From assembly GCA_964417725.1 (NCBI GenBank), contig CAYQIV010000001.1:146603-210602 (forward strand): a stretch of DNA of 64,000 nucleotides, in the 5' to 3' direction. The position numbers and the translations under genes were made by a program. Below, piece by piece: positions 44,128-53,285 of the stretch; the first letter of the stretch is position 1, and each line of letters opens with the position of its first letter. Under the pieces are notes generated by a model that did not search any database, was not told where the DNA came from, and worked only from the letters and a program-made list of their open reading frames with translations. Source of the DNA: SHZI01 sp964417725. Lineage in GTDB: Bacteria > Pseudomonadota > Gammaproteobacteria > Steroidobacterales > GCA-2729495.

Positions 44128-46314
44128 TCAGAAGTTGTAAATCACCTCGAGCCCCACCTCGCGGAAGCGCTCTGTACCGTCGACCCACGTCTCGCGACCA
44201 GCGACGACGTCGGCCGGAAACGGGAATACGAAGTTGTGCGCCTTGGTCTCCTCGTCTGTAAGGTTCTTGCCGTACAGTGCAACCACCCACCGATCATCTT
44301 CCGGGCCGAGGCCCAGTCGGCCGTCCACCCAGGTCGTCGAGTCCTGCTTGTTGTAGTCCGGCCCCGTATCACCGGCGGTGTCCAGCCAGACATCGTCCCT
44401 GTACTGAAGCGCCAGCGTCGCATTGAGCTTCATGCCGCTGAACAGTGGCCGTCGCCAGTTGACGCTCAGGTTGCCGCTCCACTCTGGCGCCCAGCCCAGC
44501 TGTGCACCGGCGAGGTTATTCGTCGTCGGGTCGCAACCAGGGTTGTCGAACGGGCACGGCGCACCGGGAAAGTCGTCGTACTCGGCGTCGAGGTAGGCAA
44601 GACCACCCTGGACGTTCCATTGATCATTGATCTGCCATGCACCATCGACTTCAAGACCGCGTGAAGTGGCTTTGGCAGCGTTCTTCACCGAGAAGGCCGT
44701 ACCTGTCCACTGAGAGACCTGGAGGTCCTCGAACTCGGTATCGAAGACCGTTGCGGCAATAAATGCCTGGCCATCGAACAGCTGTGCCTTGATGCCGAGT
44801 TCGTAATTCTCGGACGACTCGCCCTTGAGCTCCCAGTTGGCCTCGGTCAGGTCGCGCGAATTGCCCTGCCAGCCACCGCTCTTGAAGCCTTCCGTGTAGG
44901 CCGCATAGACCATCAGGTCGCTGTTGGGCAGCCACTGCAGCTTGATTGCCGGGTCCAGCTCCGTGTCGCTCCGTCGACCCTCCAGACGCTGGTCATTCCA
45001 TGTCGGCGGCAGGGTCCCGGACACGATACGGCGCTGCTGAACTGCATCCTTGTCGTCATCGCTGTAGCGCAGGTCACCGCTCAGACGCCAGTGGTCTGAA
45101 ATGTTCCAGGTCAAGCTGCCGAACAGCGAGAACACCTGGCTGTCCTGACGATAGATGACCTCATGTTCGCCATTGAATGGCCCGGCTGTCGTCGGAAAGA
45201 TGACCCGCGTGATCGCAACCAGCGGGTCGATCTCGTTGTAATGGAAATAGCCGCCGACGATGTAGTCAAAGGTGCCACCGGTCGCCGAGACGAAACGCAG
45301 CTCCTGGGAAAACTGCTGGAAGTCCTCCCTGAAATTCGTCACCCAGACGTCGTCCGGGCCCTGGTCTGCATTGATCCACTTGTCGTAGTTGAATTCGGAA
45401 TAGCCGGTGATCCACGTCAGCGTACCGGCTTCCACCGCGTAGTCGACATTGAGCGTGAAGTTGGTCGCCTCACTTTTGTCGACGTCCTTTTGCCCGAATC
45501 CGGCCGACTCTTTTTTGTCATCGATCACGCTTTCCGGCGGCAGATAGCGCTGGTACATGCTGCCATAGGTGTCGAAATCGGAATGCTCGATCTTGGCAAG
45601 GAACGAAAGCGCATCGGCCGGTTGCCACGCCAAGGTACCGCGCACGAGGATGTTCTCCGACTCGGGCTCTTCGTCCCCGGTCACTGTGTTCTTGAGGTAC
45701 CCGCCGCGGTCTTCATACTTGACGGCCAACCGTCCCTGCAGCTGACTGGTCAGAGGTCCGGACACCACACCGCCAACCTCGTAGCTGTCGTATTCAAACT
45801 CGTAGCCGGCGTTGACCCGCGCCATGAACTCCTCGGTGGGACGAGCCGTGACAATACTGATCGCCCCTGCGCTGGTATTGATGCCGAAGGTCGCTCCGCG
45901 CGGGCCACGCAATACCTCGACACGTTCGATATCGAGGAACGGCGCCATGAACTGCCTGGCGCGACCGCCGTAGACTCCGTCGACGAACAGCGCGACAGAC
46001 TGTTCGACGGCAAGATTCCCGGCCGTCGAACCGATGCCGCGAACGAAGATGGCGTTATTGCCTGGTGTACCATTGATATAGAGATTGGGGGCGAGACGGT
46101 CGATATCGTCCAGCGCCGTGACCTTGAACTCCTCAAGGACATCGCCACCGACCACGGCCATGGATATCGGCACCTCGACCAGCCGCTCCTCACGCTTCTG
46201 CGCGGTGACGAAAATCTCCTCGAACTGCCGGGTCTGCGCGTGGGCAGTCGTGCCGCCAAATGCCACCGCCATGCACAGCGCTACCGTGGACTGCTGCCTG
46301 TTCCAACACACCAT
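44128..46314 (-). CDS. TonB-dependent receptor of the catabolic locus
   Basis: Outer-membrane receptor of 728 residues. ATG 46314 follows AAGGGGA; the start at 46335 is unlikely. Signal peptide to about residue 26 (AHAQ), TonB-box-like FEEIFVTAQKREE, then plug motifs VPISMAVVGG, IFVRGIGSTAGN and LRGPRGATFGINTSAG. The barrel ends with an aromatic residue (LEVIYNF). It resembles receptors of hydrophobic-compound degraders. Two operator copies lie in its upstream region, so it is likely induced together with the enzymes and imports the pathway substrate. Confidence 0.88.
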   Translation of the reverse strand: MVCWNRQQSTVALCMAVAFGGTTAHAQTRQFEEIFVTAQKREERLVEVPISMAVVGGDVLEEFKVTALDDIDRLAPNLYINGTPGNNAIFVRGIGSTAGNLAVEQSVALFVDGVYGGRARQFMAPFLDIERVEVLRGPRGATFGINTSAGAISIVTARPTEEFMARVNAGYEFEYDSYEVGGVVSGPLTSQLQGRLAVKYEDRGGYLKNTVTGDEEPESENILVRGTLAWQPADALSFLAKIEHSDFDTYGSMYQRYLPPESVIDDKKESAGFGQKDVDKSEATNFTLNVDYAVEAGTLTWITGYSEFNYDKWINADQGPDDVWVTNFREDFQQFSQELRFVSATGGTFDYIVGGYFHYNEIDPLVAITRVIFPTTAGPFNGEHEVIYRQDSQVFSLFGSLTWNISDHWRLSGDLRYSDDDKDAVQQRRIVSGTLPPTWNDQRLEGRRSDTELDPAIKLQWLPNSDLMVYAAYTEGFKSGGWQGNSRDLTEANWELKGESSENYELGIKAQLFDGQAFIAATVFDTEFEDLQVSQWTGTAFSVKNAAKATSRGLEVDGAWQINDQWNVQGGLAYLDAEYDDFPGAPCPFDNPGCDPTTNNLAGAQLGWAPEWSGNLSVNWRRPLFSGMKLNATLALQYRDDVWLDTAGDTGPDYNKQDSTTWVDGRLGLGPEDDRWVVALYGKNLTDEETKAHNFVFPFPADVVAGRETWVDGTERFREVGLEVIYNF

Positions 46315-46412
46315 GATCGCTTCCCCTTGTGTCACGGCCCCCGCCGTGTTGATTTCTGCCCGGACCGGGATCGGCGCCGACGCTCCGCACGCAGTTATCC
46401 GAGCCCCATAAT

Positions 46413-46427
46413 GTCAACCTAATTGAT
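46413..46427 (-). promoter_or_regulatory. Operator site 2, proximal to the TonB receptor
   Basis: GTCAACCTAATTGAT matches the locus consensus GTCAAY-N3-RTTGAC except for the last base. On the minus strand it overlaps TTGACA, a possible -35 element for the receptor gene that starts at 46314. Confidence 0.55.
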
Positions 46428-46433
46428 TAGATA

Positions 46434-47966
46434 TCACTTGTCAATATGACTGACGGTCGCCGCGGTGACGACAAACACTTCGACAACCCGTGTTTTGTCC
46501 ACCTTGCCCATCGCGTTGCGCGGCAGTGCCTCGACGACCTGCATCAGCCGTGGAACCTTGTAGTCCGCCAGGCGTTCACGGCAGTGGCCGGCAAGCTGCC
46601 CGATCGACGGCGCGCCGGCCGGATCCAGGACCAGCAGTGCCGCAACACGCTCGCCCCACCGGTCATCCGGCACCCCGACCACCGCGCATTCGCTGACACC
46701 GGGGTGTTCGCCGAGCACACGCTCGACCTCCATGGTGTAGACGTTCTCACCCCCGGTGATGATCATGTCCTTGGTCCGGTCGATGATCGACAGGCGGCCG
46801 TCGGCATCGAAGACGCCCACATCTCCCGACATGAGGTAGCCGCGGTGTAGCGCTGCCCCGCCGCCCGCCTTGCCGCCGAGATAACCGGCAAAGGCCACAC
46901 CGCTGCGAACCCCCACCTCACCCGGGACGCCGGTTGGGCAGGGCTCGCCCGCGGCATCGAAAACGACGACATCTGCCCCTATGGCCGGCCAGCCGACGCA
47001 GTTGGCCCGCAACGTGGCCCGCTCCTTGACCTCGTACGTGACGAACGTGCCTTCTGTCCAGCCATACATTTCGGCGACGCGGGCATTGCTGAACATGTCC
47101 ATCGCGGTGCGCAACAGACCGAGCGAGGCTGGTGCCCCCGCGCTGATGACGTGCCGGGCCGCCGGTACTGCTGGACGACCACGGGCCTGCCACTCATCTG
47201 CCAGCATGCGCAGCATGGTCGGCACGAGAAAGGCGAACGAGCAGTGCGTCGATAGCTCATCCAGCGCCACGGCCGGCGAGAACTCCGGCATCACGCGCAC
47301 CCGCGCGCCCGCCATCAGGCCGGCCAGTGCGAAGCCGGCATAGGACAGGTGGAACATCGGCCCGGCGATGAGCATCACGTGCGCAGCGGTCAGACCGAAC
47401 TCCCATCCCCAGCGGAAGTTGTTCATCGTGTAGTAGTCATGGGTGTAGATGACGCCCTTGGGGAAGCCAGTGGTCCCCGATGTGTAACCCACCACGCAGG
47501 GCTCACTGCCAATATCCCTCGTCCCGGTCACTGGCCGTGACACATGCGTTGGGGTCGGCACGCGGCCGGCGTCGACGACCTCAATGGGCAAGCCGTCGCA
47601 GGCGCGACGTGCACAGTCCACGTACCGGCCGGCAGCAAGGATCAGGCGACAGTCGGCATCAATGAGGACGTGGCGCATTTCCGGCAGGCTCAACCTGCCA
47701 TTGACCGGTACCGCGACCACCCCGGCAACCTGGCAGGCGATGATGGCCAGGGCCGCATCGGCACCATTCGGCAACAGCAGGGCCACCATGCGCCCGTGGC
47801 ACCCTGCGTCACAGTCTGCCAGCGCGGCGGCAAGACCGGCAGTGCGCCGCCAGACCCCGGCGTAGTCGAACCTTTCGCCAGTCTCGATGACATCGATCGC
47901 CGGGCGCTGCGGGAAGGCAAAGCAGCGCATGGCGATGCAGTCGGCAATGCTGAACCGCATGGTCAT
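46434..47966 (-). CDS. AMP-forming acyl-CoA ligase
   Basis: Acyl-adenylate/CoA ligase of 510 residues. The P-loop-like motif is YTSGTTGFPKGV, followed by MYGWTEGT, GDVGVFD and the hinge DRTKDMIITGGENVY. The C-terminal catalytic Lys is in PRNAMGKVDK. It activates a carboxylic acid to its CoA thioester. The ATG at 47966 overlaps the ketosynthase stop; ATG 47960 with GGGAGGG upstream is an alternative. Its last codons contain one copy of the locus operator (46440-46454). Confidence 0.87.
   Translation of the reverse strand: MTMRFSIADCIAMRCFAFPQRPAIDVIETGERFDYAGVWRRTAGLAAALADCDAGCHGRMVALLLPNGADAALAIIACQVAGVVAVPVNGRLSLPEMRHVLIDADCRLILAAGRYVDCARRACDGLPIEVVDAGRVPTPTHVSRPVTGTRDIGSEPCVVGYTSGTTGFPKGVIYTHDYYTMNNFRWGWEFGLTAAHVMLIAGPMFHLSYAGFALAGLMAGARVRVMPEFSPAVALDELSTHCSFAFLVPTMLRMLADEWQARGRPAVPAARHVISAGAPASLGLLRTAMDMFSNARVAEMYGWTEGTFVTYEVKERATLRANCVGWPAIGADVVVFDAAGEPCPTGVPGEVGVRSGVAFAGYLGGKAGGGAALHRGYLMSGDVGVFDADGRLSIIDRTKDMIITGGENVYTMEVERVLGEHPGVSECAVVGVPDDRWGERVAALLVLDPAGAPSIGQLAGHCRERLADYKVPRLMQVVEALPRNAMGKVDKTRVVEVFVVTAATVSHIDK
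46440..46454 (-). promoter_or_regulatory. Operator site 3, inside the ligase 3' end
   Basis: GTCAATATGACTGAC differs from a perfect palindrome at one position. Its centre lies 27 bases from that of site 2, so two dimers could bind side by side upstream of the TonB receptor gene. It is inside the coding end of the ligase gene (encoding VSHID). Confidence 0.55.
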
Positions 47967-49264
47967 GCCCTCCCGGACTCGCCCATGCTGTCGCGCGTGA
48001 CGATCAACGAGGCGTTCTGCCCCCCGAAACCGAAGGCATTGACGCCGATGATGCATGCATCAAGCGACCGCGGGCGATGGAGGGCGAGATCGAAATCGAC
48101 TTCCGGGTCTGGATCTTGCGTGCCTGCGGTGTGGACCACGCAGCCGGCAGCCATGGCCTTCAGCGCCGCCACCAGTGACAATCCGCCCGATGCCGCAGCG
48201 GCATGGCCAAAGTGCCCCTTGATGGAGGTCACCACCAGCGGGCGGTCGCGCTGCGCGTATACCGCGTTGATGGCACGGATCTCGGGCGTATCGCCGACCG
48301 GCGTCCCGGTGGCGTGGGCGTACAGGGCGTCGACATCAGCAGGCGCCACTTTCGCATCGGTGAGCGCCAGTTCCATGGCCAAGGCCTCCCACCGGCCATC
48401 CGGTGCAGGCGCCGACGGATGGTAGGCGTCGGCGACAGACGCATAACCGGTGACGTGGCCAAGCACCGCCGCACCGCGTGCTGCAGCAAGGTCAGCTCGC
48501 TCGAGCACGAATGCCGCCGACCCTTCACTGGTGACGATCCCGGAACGACGTACATCGAAAGGCAGGCAGGCCAGGCGGGGATCTGTCGATGGCGACTGCA
48601 TGCCGAACATCGCCGGGGCATAGACCATGGCGGGCACGAACTCGTCATCGGCGCCACCGGATACCATACTGTGTCCGGCTTCCGTCCCGCCGACGATTGC
48701 CGCATCCACGATCCCGGAGCGAATCAGGCGCATGGCTGTTCCCAGCGCATCGATGCATGATGCACAGGCAGTGGACAGCGTGAGACTCGGGCCATGGAGC
48801 CCATACATCAACGTCAGCTGTGCCGCGCCCATATTGCCCAGCACACGCATCATCGTCTTGCGGGGGAAGCCCGCCGGACCATGTCGGTCGACTTCATGCT
48901 GGGCACGCATCAGCGACTGAACGCCAGACATGCTGGTACCCTGCACGACGGCCGTGCGCAGCGGATCAGGTTGCAATCCGGACTGGCGGATGGCCTGGGT
49001 AGCCGCCGCGATCGTCCACTGCGCCATCACATCGGTGCCATCCCGCACCCGCTCATCGAACCATGTGGCGGGATCGAAGTCGCGAACCATCGACCACCAC
49101 GCGGCGCGGCCCTGCGGGTCACCCGGCAGCGGCACGGCCTCGATCACCTGTCGTTCGTTGACGAGCCCCTGCCAGAAGGCGTCGACGCTGCAGCCGTAAG
49201 GCGATACGACGCCCATCCCCGTGATGGCCACCGCCGGATGTGCGACGGAAGGTCCTGCGCTCAT
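47963..49264 (-). CDS. Beta-ketoacyl synthase of the FabF/KAS II type
   Basis: Condensing enzyme of 433 residues. The active-site Cys is in STACASC (about residue 167), and the two His are in YAHATGTPVGD and KGHFGHAAAASG. The C-terminal GFGGQNASLI is also typical. All catalytic residues are present, so Claisen condensation is expected. No acyl carrier protein gene is near. ATG 49264 follows CAGGGG. A ketosynthase coupled to an acyl-CoA ligase in a degradative locus is unusual; it may elongate an acyl primer or act in reverse. Confidence 0.85.
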   Translation of the reverse strand: MSAGPSVAHPAVAITGMGVVSPYGCSVDAFWQGLVNERQVIEAVPLPGDPQGRAAWWSMVRDFDPATWFDERVRDGTDVMAQWTIAAATQAIRQSGLQPDPLRTAVVQGTSMSGVQSLMRAQHEVDRHGPAGFPRKTMMRVLGNMGAAQLTLMYGLHGPSLTLSTACASCIDALGTAMRLIRSGIVDAAIVGGTEAGHSMVSGGADDEFVPAMVYAPAMFGMQSPSTDPRLACLPFDVRRSGIVTSEGSAAFVLERADLAAARGAAVLGHVTGYASVADAYHPSAPAPDGRWEALAMELALTDAKVAPADVDALYAHATGTPVGDTPEIRAINAVYAQRDRPLVVTSIKGHFGHAAAASGGLSLVAALKAMAAGCVVHTAGTQDPDPEVDFDLALHRPRSLDACIIGVNAFGFGGQNASLIVTRDSMGESGRA

Positions 49265-49337
49265 CAGCCCCTGCCCCGGTTGCCGGCCAGCGACGCGCGT
49301 GGCCACCTGCAAACCCTACCCTCGCACGGTCGATATT

Positions 49338-49352
49338 GTCAATTTGGTTTAC
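49338..49352. promoter_or_regulatory. Operator site 4, ketosynthase/MaoC divergent gap
   Basis: GTCAATTTGGTTTAC has a perfect left arm and a right arm with two mismatches to RTTGAC. It sits between the divergent starts at 49264 and 49409, the position expected for joint control of both operons. Confidence 0.5.
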
Positions 49353-49408
49353 CAGCTGCTAGGCTGCGGCCAGCAGACGACATCTCGGTACCGGACACAT
49401 CGATCACC

Positions 49409-49873
49409 ATGACCATGATCATCAGCGGGAAAGAGATCGACGACTACATCGGCAGACCCCTTGTGTCCGCCACCTGGCACCCCGTAAACCAGCACATGAT
49501 CGACGCCTTCGCCGAACTCACCGGTGACAGGCAGTTCATCCATGTCGATCCGCAGCGCGCCCGCTCTACACCCTTCGGGTCGACCATCGCCCATGGCTAC
49601 CTGACGCTCTCGCTGCTGCCGGCCATGCTCGAGGATATCCAGCTGCAGCCGGCTGATGCCGGGTGGGGTCTCAACTACGGACTCGACCGCCTGCGATTCC
49701 TCAACCCCGTGCCGGCCGGTGCCGCGTTGCGCGCCACATCCACCCTGCTGGCCGCAGAGGCGCGTTCGCCCGGAACGCTGCTGTTGCGCTCGGCCGTGTC
49801 GGTCGAAATCCGCGATGTCGGGAAACCGGCACTGGCCGCACAAACGCTCGCCATGTGGGTCATGGCACCATGA
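49409..49873 (+). CDS. MaoC-like (R)-enoyl-CoA hydratase
   Basis: Hot-dog fold hydratase of 154 residues. The R-hydratase motif is DRQFIHVDPQRA, with Asp and His catalytic, followed by STPFGSTIAHGYLTLSLLP. It forms (3R)-hydroxyacyl-CoA, the substrate expected for the MFE-2-like SDR at 34200. The open frame extends far upstream, but ATG 49409 (or 49415) begins the family N-terminus. ATGA overlap with the next gene. Confidence 0.9.
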   Translation: MTMIISGKEIDDYIGRPLVSATWHPVNQHMIDAFAELTGDRQFIHVDPQRARSTPFGSTIAHGYLTLSLLPAMLEDIQLQPADAGWGLNYGLDRLRFLNPVPAGAALRATSTLLAAEARSPGTLLLRSAVSVEIRDVGKPALAAQTLAMWVMAP

Positions 49874-50850
49874 GGGCCGCGATCTGCCGCCATCACGGCC
49901 GGCCGCAGACACTGGAAGTCGGCGAGGTGCCGACGCCGGTACCCGGACCCGGCGAAGTCCGCATCCGGGTCCGCGCATGCGGGATCAATTTCCCGGACCT
50001 GCTGCTCATCGCCGGCCGGTATCAGGACCAGCCCGCGCTGCCCTTCGTGCCGGGGGGCGAAGTCGCCGGCATCATCGACCAGGTCGGCGCAAACGTCAGC
50101 CACCTCGTGGTCGGTCAGCCAGTGATGGCCACTGTCTTCCTCGGCGGCCTGGCCGAGGCGGTCGTCGCCCGCATCGAAAGCGTCGATCCCCTGCCCCCCG
50201 GAATGTCGATGACCTGCGCGGCAGCATTCCCCGGCGCATACGGGACGTCATACCATGCCCTCCGGCAGCGGGCTGCCCTGCAACCCGGCGAGACGCTGCT
50301 GGTACTCGGCGCTGCCGGCGGTGTCGGCATCGCCGCGGTACAGATTGGCAAGGCCTTCGGTGCCCGCGTCATCGCCGCGGCCGGCAGTGACGACAAGCTG
50401 GCCTTTGCCAGGCGCCATGGCGCCGATGAGGGCATCAACTACACCACCACCCCGTTGCGTGATGCCGCCATGGCGCTGACCGGCGGCAGGGGCGTCGACG
50501 CGGTGTTTGATCCCGTTGGCGGCGCGCAATTCGACGCAGCAGTGCGCTGTACCGGCTGGAACGGACGGATCCTGGTGGTCGGCTTCGCCAGTGGCACCAT
50601 CCCCACATTCCCGCTGAACCGCGCACTGCTCAAGGGCCTGTCCGTGGTCGGTGTCTATTACGGCCGGTTCCGTCAGATGCAACCGGATGACGCGGCAGCC
50701 AACATGGCCGCCCTGTACGCGCTGCATGGCGAGGGCAAGATCTCGCCACCCATTCATCGCACCTTCCCGCTCGAGGAAGTCGCTGCCGCGCTCGACTGCC
50801 TGGCCAGCCGCACGGTGATGGGCAAGGTCGTGGTCATGACAGGCGCATGA
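49870..50850 (+). CDS. Quinone oxidoreductase-like medium-chain reductase
   Basis: Zinc-free MDR protein of 326 residues. The N-terminal GroES-like part has RACGINFPDLLLIAGRYQ and PGGEVAG; the NADP-binding motif is LGAAGGVGIAAVQ. Members reduce quinones or enoyl-CoA/enone double bonds with NADPH. The overlap with the MaoC gene suggests a role on the same acyl intermediate, for example reduction of an enoyl group. Stop is followed by 28 bases before the methyltransferase gene. Confidence 0.85.
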   Translation: MRAAICRHHGRPQTLEVGEVPTPVPGPGEVRIRVRACGINFPDLLLIAGRYQDQPALPFVPGGEVAGIIDQVGANVSHLVVGQPVMATVFLGGLAEAVVARIESVDPLPPGMSMTCAAAFPGAYGTSYHALRQRAALQPGETLLVLGAAGGVGIAAVQIGKAFGARVIAAAGSDDKLAFARRHGADEGINYTTTPLRDAAMALTGGRGVDAVFDPVGGAQFDAAVRCTGWNGRILVVGFASGTIPTFPLNRALLKGLSVVGVYYGRFRQMQPDDAAANMAALYALHGEGKISPPIHRTFPLEEVAAALDCLASRTVMGKVVVMTGA

Positions 50851-50878
50851 TCATGGCAGCCACCGCGAGATACCACGA

Positions 50879-51670
50879 ATGTCGATGACCATCCGGCGTC
50901 GGCCAGGGTCGGCCTTGCGCATCGGAAGCTTCCTGCTGCGCGAGCGACTGGCACGGCTGGTCGACCATTACGTGCACCGCCAGCGACGCGAAGAAGCCGT
51001 TCGCGAGTTCGTCCTTGGTCGCGCCACCCCGGGTTCACCGTCTTCGGTGCTGCGAACGATGGATGAATTCGCACGTGCGCGCGGCTGGCTACAGAATGTC
51101 GGGCCGGTGAAAGGCGCGATCCTGCTGGCTGCGCTGCGCGATGCGAATGCGCGCCGTGTCCTTGAGATCGGCAGCTATTGCGGCTATTCGGCAACCCTGA
51201 TCGGGCAGCACCTGGCCAGGCACGAGGGCCATCTCACGACGATAGAGATCAGCCGACGGAATGCCGCCGTGGCGAGGGCGGTGATCCGGCACGCCAGGCT
51301 GGAGGACACAGTCACCTTGCGGCACGGCACACTGGAAAGTGAGGCGGCAACCCTTGGCCCACCCTTCGATGCGGTCTTCCTCGACCACTGGAAGGATGTC
51401 TATCTCAGCGACCTCCGGATGCTGGAAGACCATCGTCTGCTGCGGGCTGGTACGGTGGTCATTGCCGACAACGTCGGTTTCTTCGAGGTCCCTGACTACC
51501 TGGACCACGTGCGCCACTGCGGGCAATACCAAAGCCGCTACGTGCAGGCCAGCGTCGAGTACCGGGAAGACATCGAAGACGGGGTCGAGATATCGATTTT
51601 TCAGGGATGCAAGGACGTCACAACGCCCGCTGGTGTGCTTGCCAATAGGGAGCGCGAAGCTCGCGCTTGA
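50879..51670 (+). CDS. Catechol O-methyltransferase-like SAM-dependent enzyme
   Basis: A 263-residue class I methyltransferase. SAM-binding motif VLEIGSYCGYSATLIG is followed by an acidic loop (TTIEISRRNAAVA). The COMT-type catalytic stretch reads FLDHWKDVYLSDLRMLE, and then come ADNVGFFEVPDYLDHVR, with the Asp and Asn that bind Mg in COMT. It probably methylates a catechol or related diol. Its 3' end overlaps the convergent ligase gene by 53 bases. A methylating enzyme in a degradative locus is unusual. Confidence 0.82.
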   Translation: MSMTIRRRPGSALRIGSFLLRERLARLVDHYVHRQRREEAVREFVLGRATPGSPSSVLRTMDEFARARGWLQNVGPVKGAILLAALRDANARRVLEIGSYCGYSATLIGQHLARHEGHLTTIEISRRNAAVARAVIRHARLEDTVTLRHGTLESEAATLGPPFDAVFLDHWKDVYLSDLRMLEDHRLLRAGTVVIADNVGFFEVPDYLDHVRHCGQYQSRYVQASVEYREDIEDGVEISIFQGCKDVTTPAGVLANREREARA

Positions 51671-53177
51671 GAACCTTGTTGGCGCCACTCAGCGGGAATG
51701 GCGCTTCGCGGAACTCGACGCTGCGAATGCATTTGTACGCCGCCATTCGCTTTCTGCACCAGGCGATGAGCTCTTCGGCGCTGACACTGGCGCCGTCTCT
51801 GACGCGTACCACGGCATGCACACGCTCACCCCACCGTTCATCGGGGATGCCGAAGACGGCGCATTCTGCCACGGCTGCATGGCCGCACAGCACACCCTCC
51901 ACTTCCTGGCAGTAGACGTTCTCGCCACCGGTGATGATCATGTCCTTCACACGGTCGACGATGTACAGGAACCCCGACTCATCGAGGTATCCGGCATCAC
52001 CGGTGTGCAGCCAGCCCCCCCGCATGACGCATGCCGTCTCTTCCGGCTGGTTCCAGTAACCCGGAGAAACCGTCAAACCCCGGACACAGATCTCTCCGAC
52101 CTTTCCACAGGACACCTCGCGGTCCGACTCGTCGAGAATGACCACCTCGGTACCGACCATCGGCTGGCCGGCCGAAGCCAGCCGACCCGCATCGTCACCG
52201 GATGCACAGTGGTCCTCCGGCCTGAGCACCGAGATGCTCGGCCCACCCTCGGTCTGCCCGTAGACCTGATAGAGCCTGACTTGCGGCATCACCTTAAGCG
52301 TCCGCTGCAGCAGCCCAGCCGATATCGGCGAACCGCCGTAGGAAATTCGCGTGAGACTCGACAGATCGTGGTTCATGACATCGGGGCACGAGACGATGGC
52401 GTTGACCATGGTCGGTACCAGCGCCGCCTTGGTGACCCGTTCCCGCTCGATGGCCTGCAGCAAGGCACGCACGTCGAACCGCGGCAACACGCAGACACCG
52501 GCTGCCAGGACCGCAGCCGCCACGGAATTGAGACCGCCGACAAGATGAAACATCGGTGCAGCGATCAGCAGCAGATCATCGCGCCCCACACCGATCTCCA
52601 GGGCCCATTGCAGCGTGCTGGTGATCATCCCCCCATGCGTCAGCATCACGCCGCGTGCACGCCCGGTCGTGCCGCCCGTGTAGTAGATCGCCGCCAGGTC
52701 GGTGGCACGGCGACCGGCATCGGCAACCGGGCTGGCATGCGCCACGGCATCCTCCATGGCCGTGAAGCCCTCAGGACAGCCTCTGCAGCCGGTATAGATC
52801 AACGACTCGACGGTCCTCAGCCGGCCACGCAGGCCCTGGGCGATCGCCACAAAGGCATCGTCAACCAGCAGTACCCGGGCACCGGAATCGTCGAGGCAGT
52901 GGGCAATCTCCTCCGGGGACAGGCGGGTGTTTACCGGCACGATGATGCCCCCGGCCCATGGCACCGCAAACAGCCACTGGAAATAGCCGTCGCTGTTGGC
53001 GCCGAGAATCGCCACACGATCGTCCGCTACCAGACCGACAGCCTTGAGTACCCCGGCCATGCGCTGAACATGCGCCCGCGTTTCCGCCCAGGTCAATCGG
53101 CGGTCCTGAAAGCGGCTTGCGATTCCATCACCATTGACCCTCACCGCGCGATTGAGCATCTGTGCAAACGAATACAT
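51618..53177 (-). CDS. AMP-forming acyl-CoA ligase
   Basis: Acyl-CoA synthetase of 519 residues. Motifs are YYTGGTTGRARGVMLTHGG, VYGQTEGGP, GWLHTGDAGY, DRVKDMIITGGENVY and the C-terminal SGANKVLKRELR with the catalytic Lys. The second ligase of the locus, only moderately like the one at 46434, so it probably acts on another acid. Monocistronic, divergent from the membrane protein at 53286, with operator site 5 between them. Tail-to-tail overlap with the methyltransferase gene. Confidence 0.88.
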   Translation of the reverse strand: MYSFAQMLNRAVRVNGDGIASRFQDRRLTWAETRAHVQRMAGVLKAVGLVADDRVAILGANSDGYFQWLFAVPWAGGIIVPVNTRLSPEEIAHCLDDSGARVLLVDDAFVAIAQGLRGRLRTVESLIYTGCRGCPEGFTAMEDAVAHASPVADAGRRATDLAAIYYTGGTTGRARGVMLTHGGMITSTLQWALEIGVGRDDLLLIAAPMFHLVGGLNSVAAAVLAAGVCVLPRFDVRALLQAIERERVTKAALVPTMVNAIVSCPDVMNHDLSSLTRISYGGSPISAGLLQRTLKVMPQVRLYQVYGQTEGGPSISVLRPEDHCASGDDAGRLASAGQPMVGTEVVILDESDREVSCGKVGEICVRGLTVSPGYWNQPEETACVMRGGWLHTGDAGYLDESGFLYIVDRVKDMIITGGENVYCQEVEGVLCGHAAVAECAVFGIPDERWGERVHAVVRVRDGASVSAEELIAWCRKRMAAYKCIRSVEFREAPFPLSGANKVLKRELRAPYWQAHQRAL

Positions 53178-53228
53178 TGGCTACACCCCGTGCGCTGCAG
53201 GCCCTCGCAGATGTTTCGGCAACTTTCC

Positions 53229-53260
53229 TTGACACCCTCATTAAAGTCAATATGATTGAC
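53229..53260 (+). promoter_or_regulatory. Sigma-70-like promoter overlapped by operator site 5
   Basis: TTGACA at 53229-53234 and TATGAT at 53251-53256 are 16 bases apart, a near-consensus promoter for the plus-strand gene at 53286. The perfect palindrome GTCAATATGATTGAC (53246-53260) covers the whole -10 box. Direct overlap with the -10 strongly suggests repression by the bound regulator. Confidence 0.75.
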
Positions 53261-53285
53261 AAAATTGTCTGTGGACCACCTGCCC

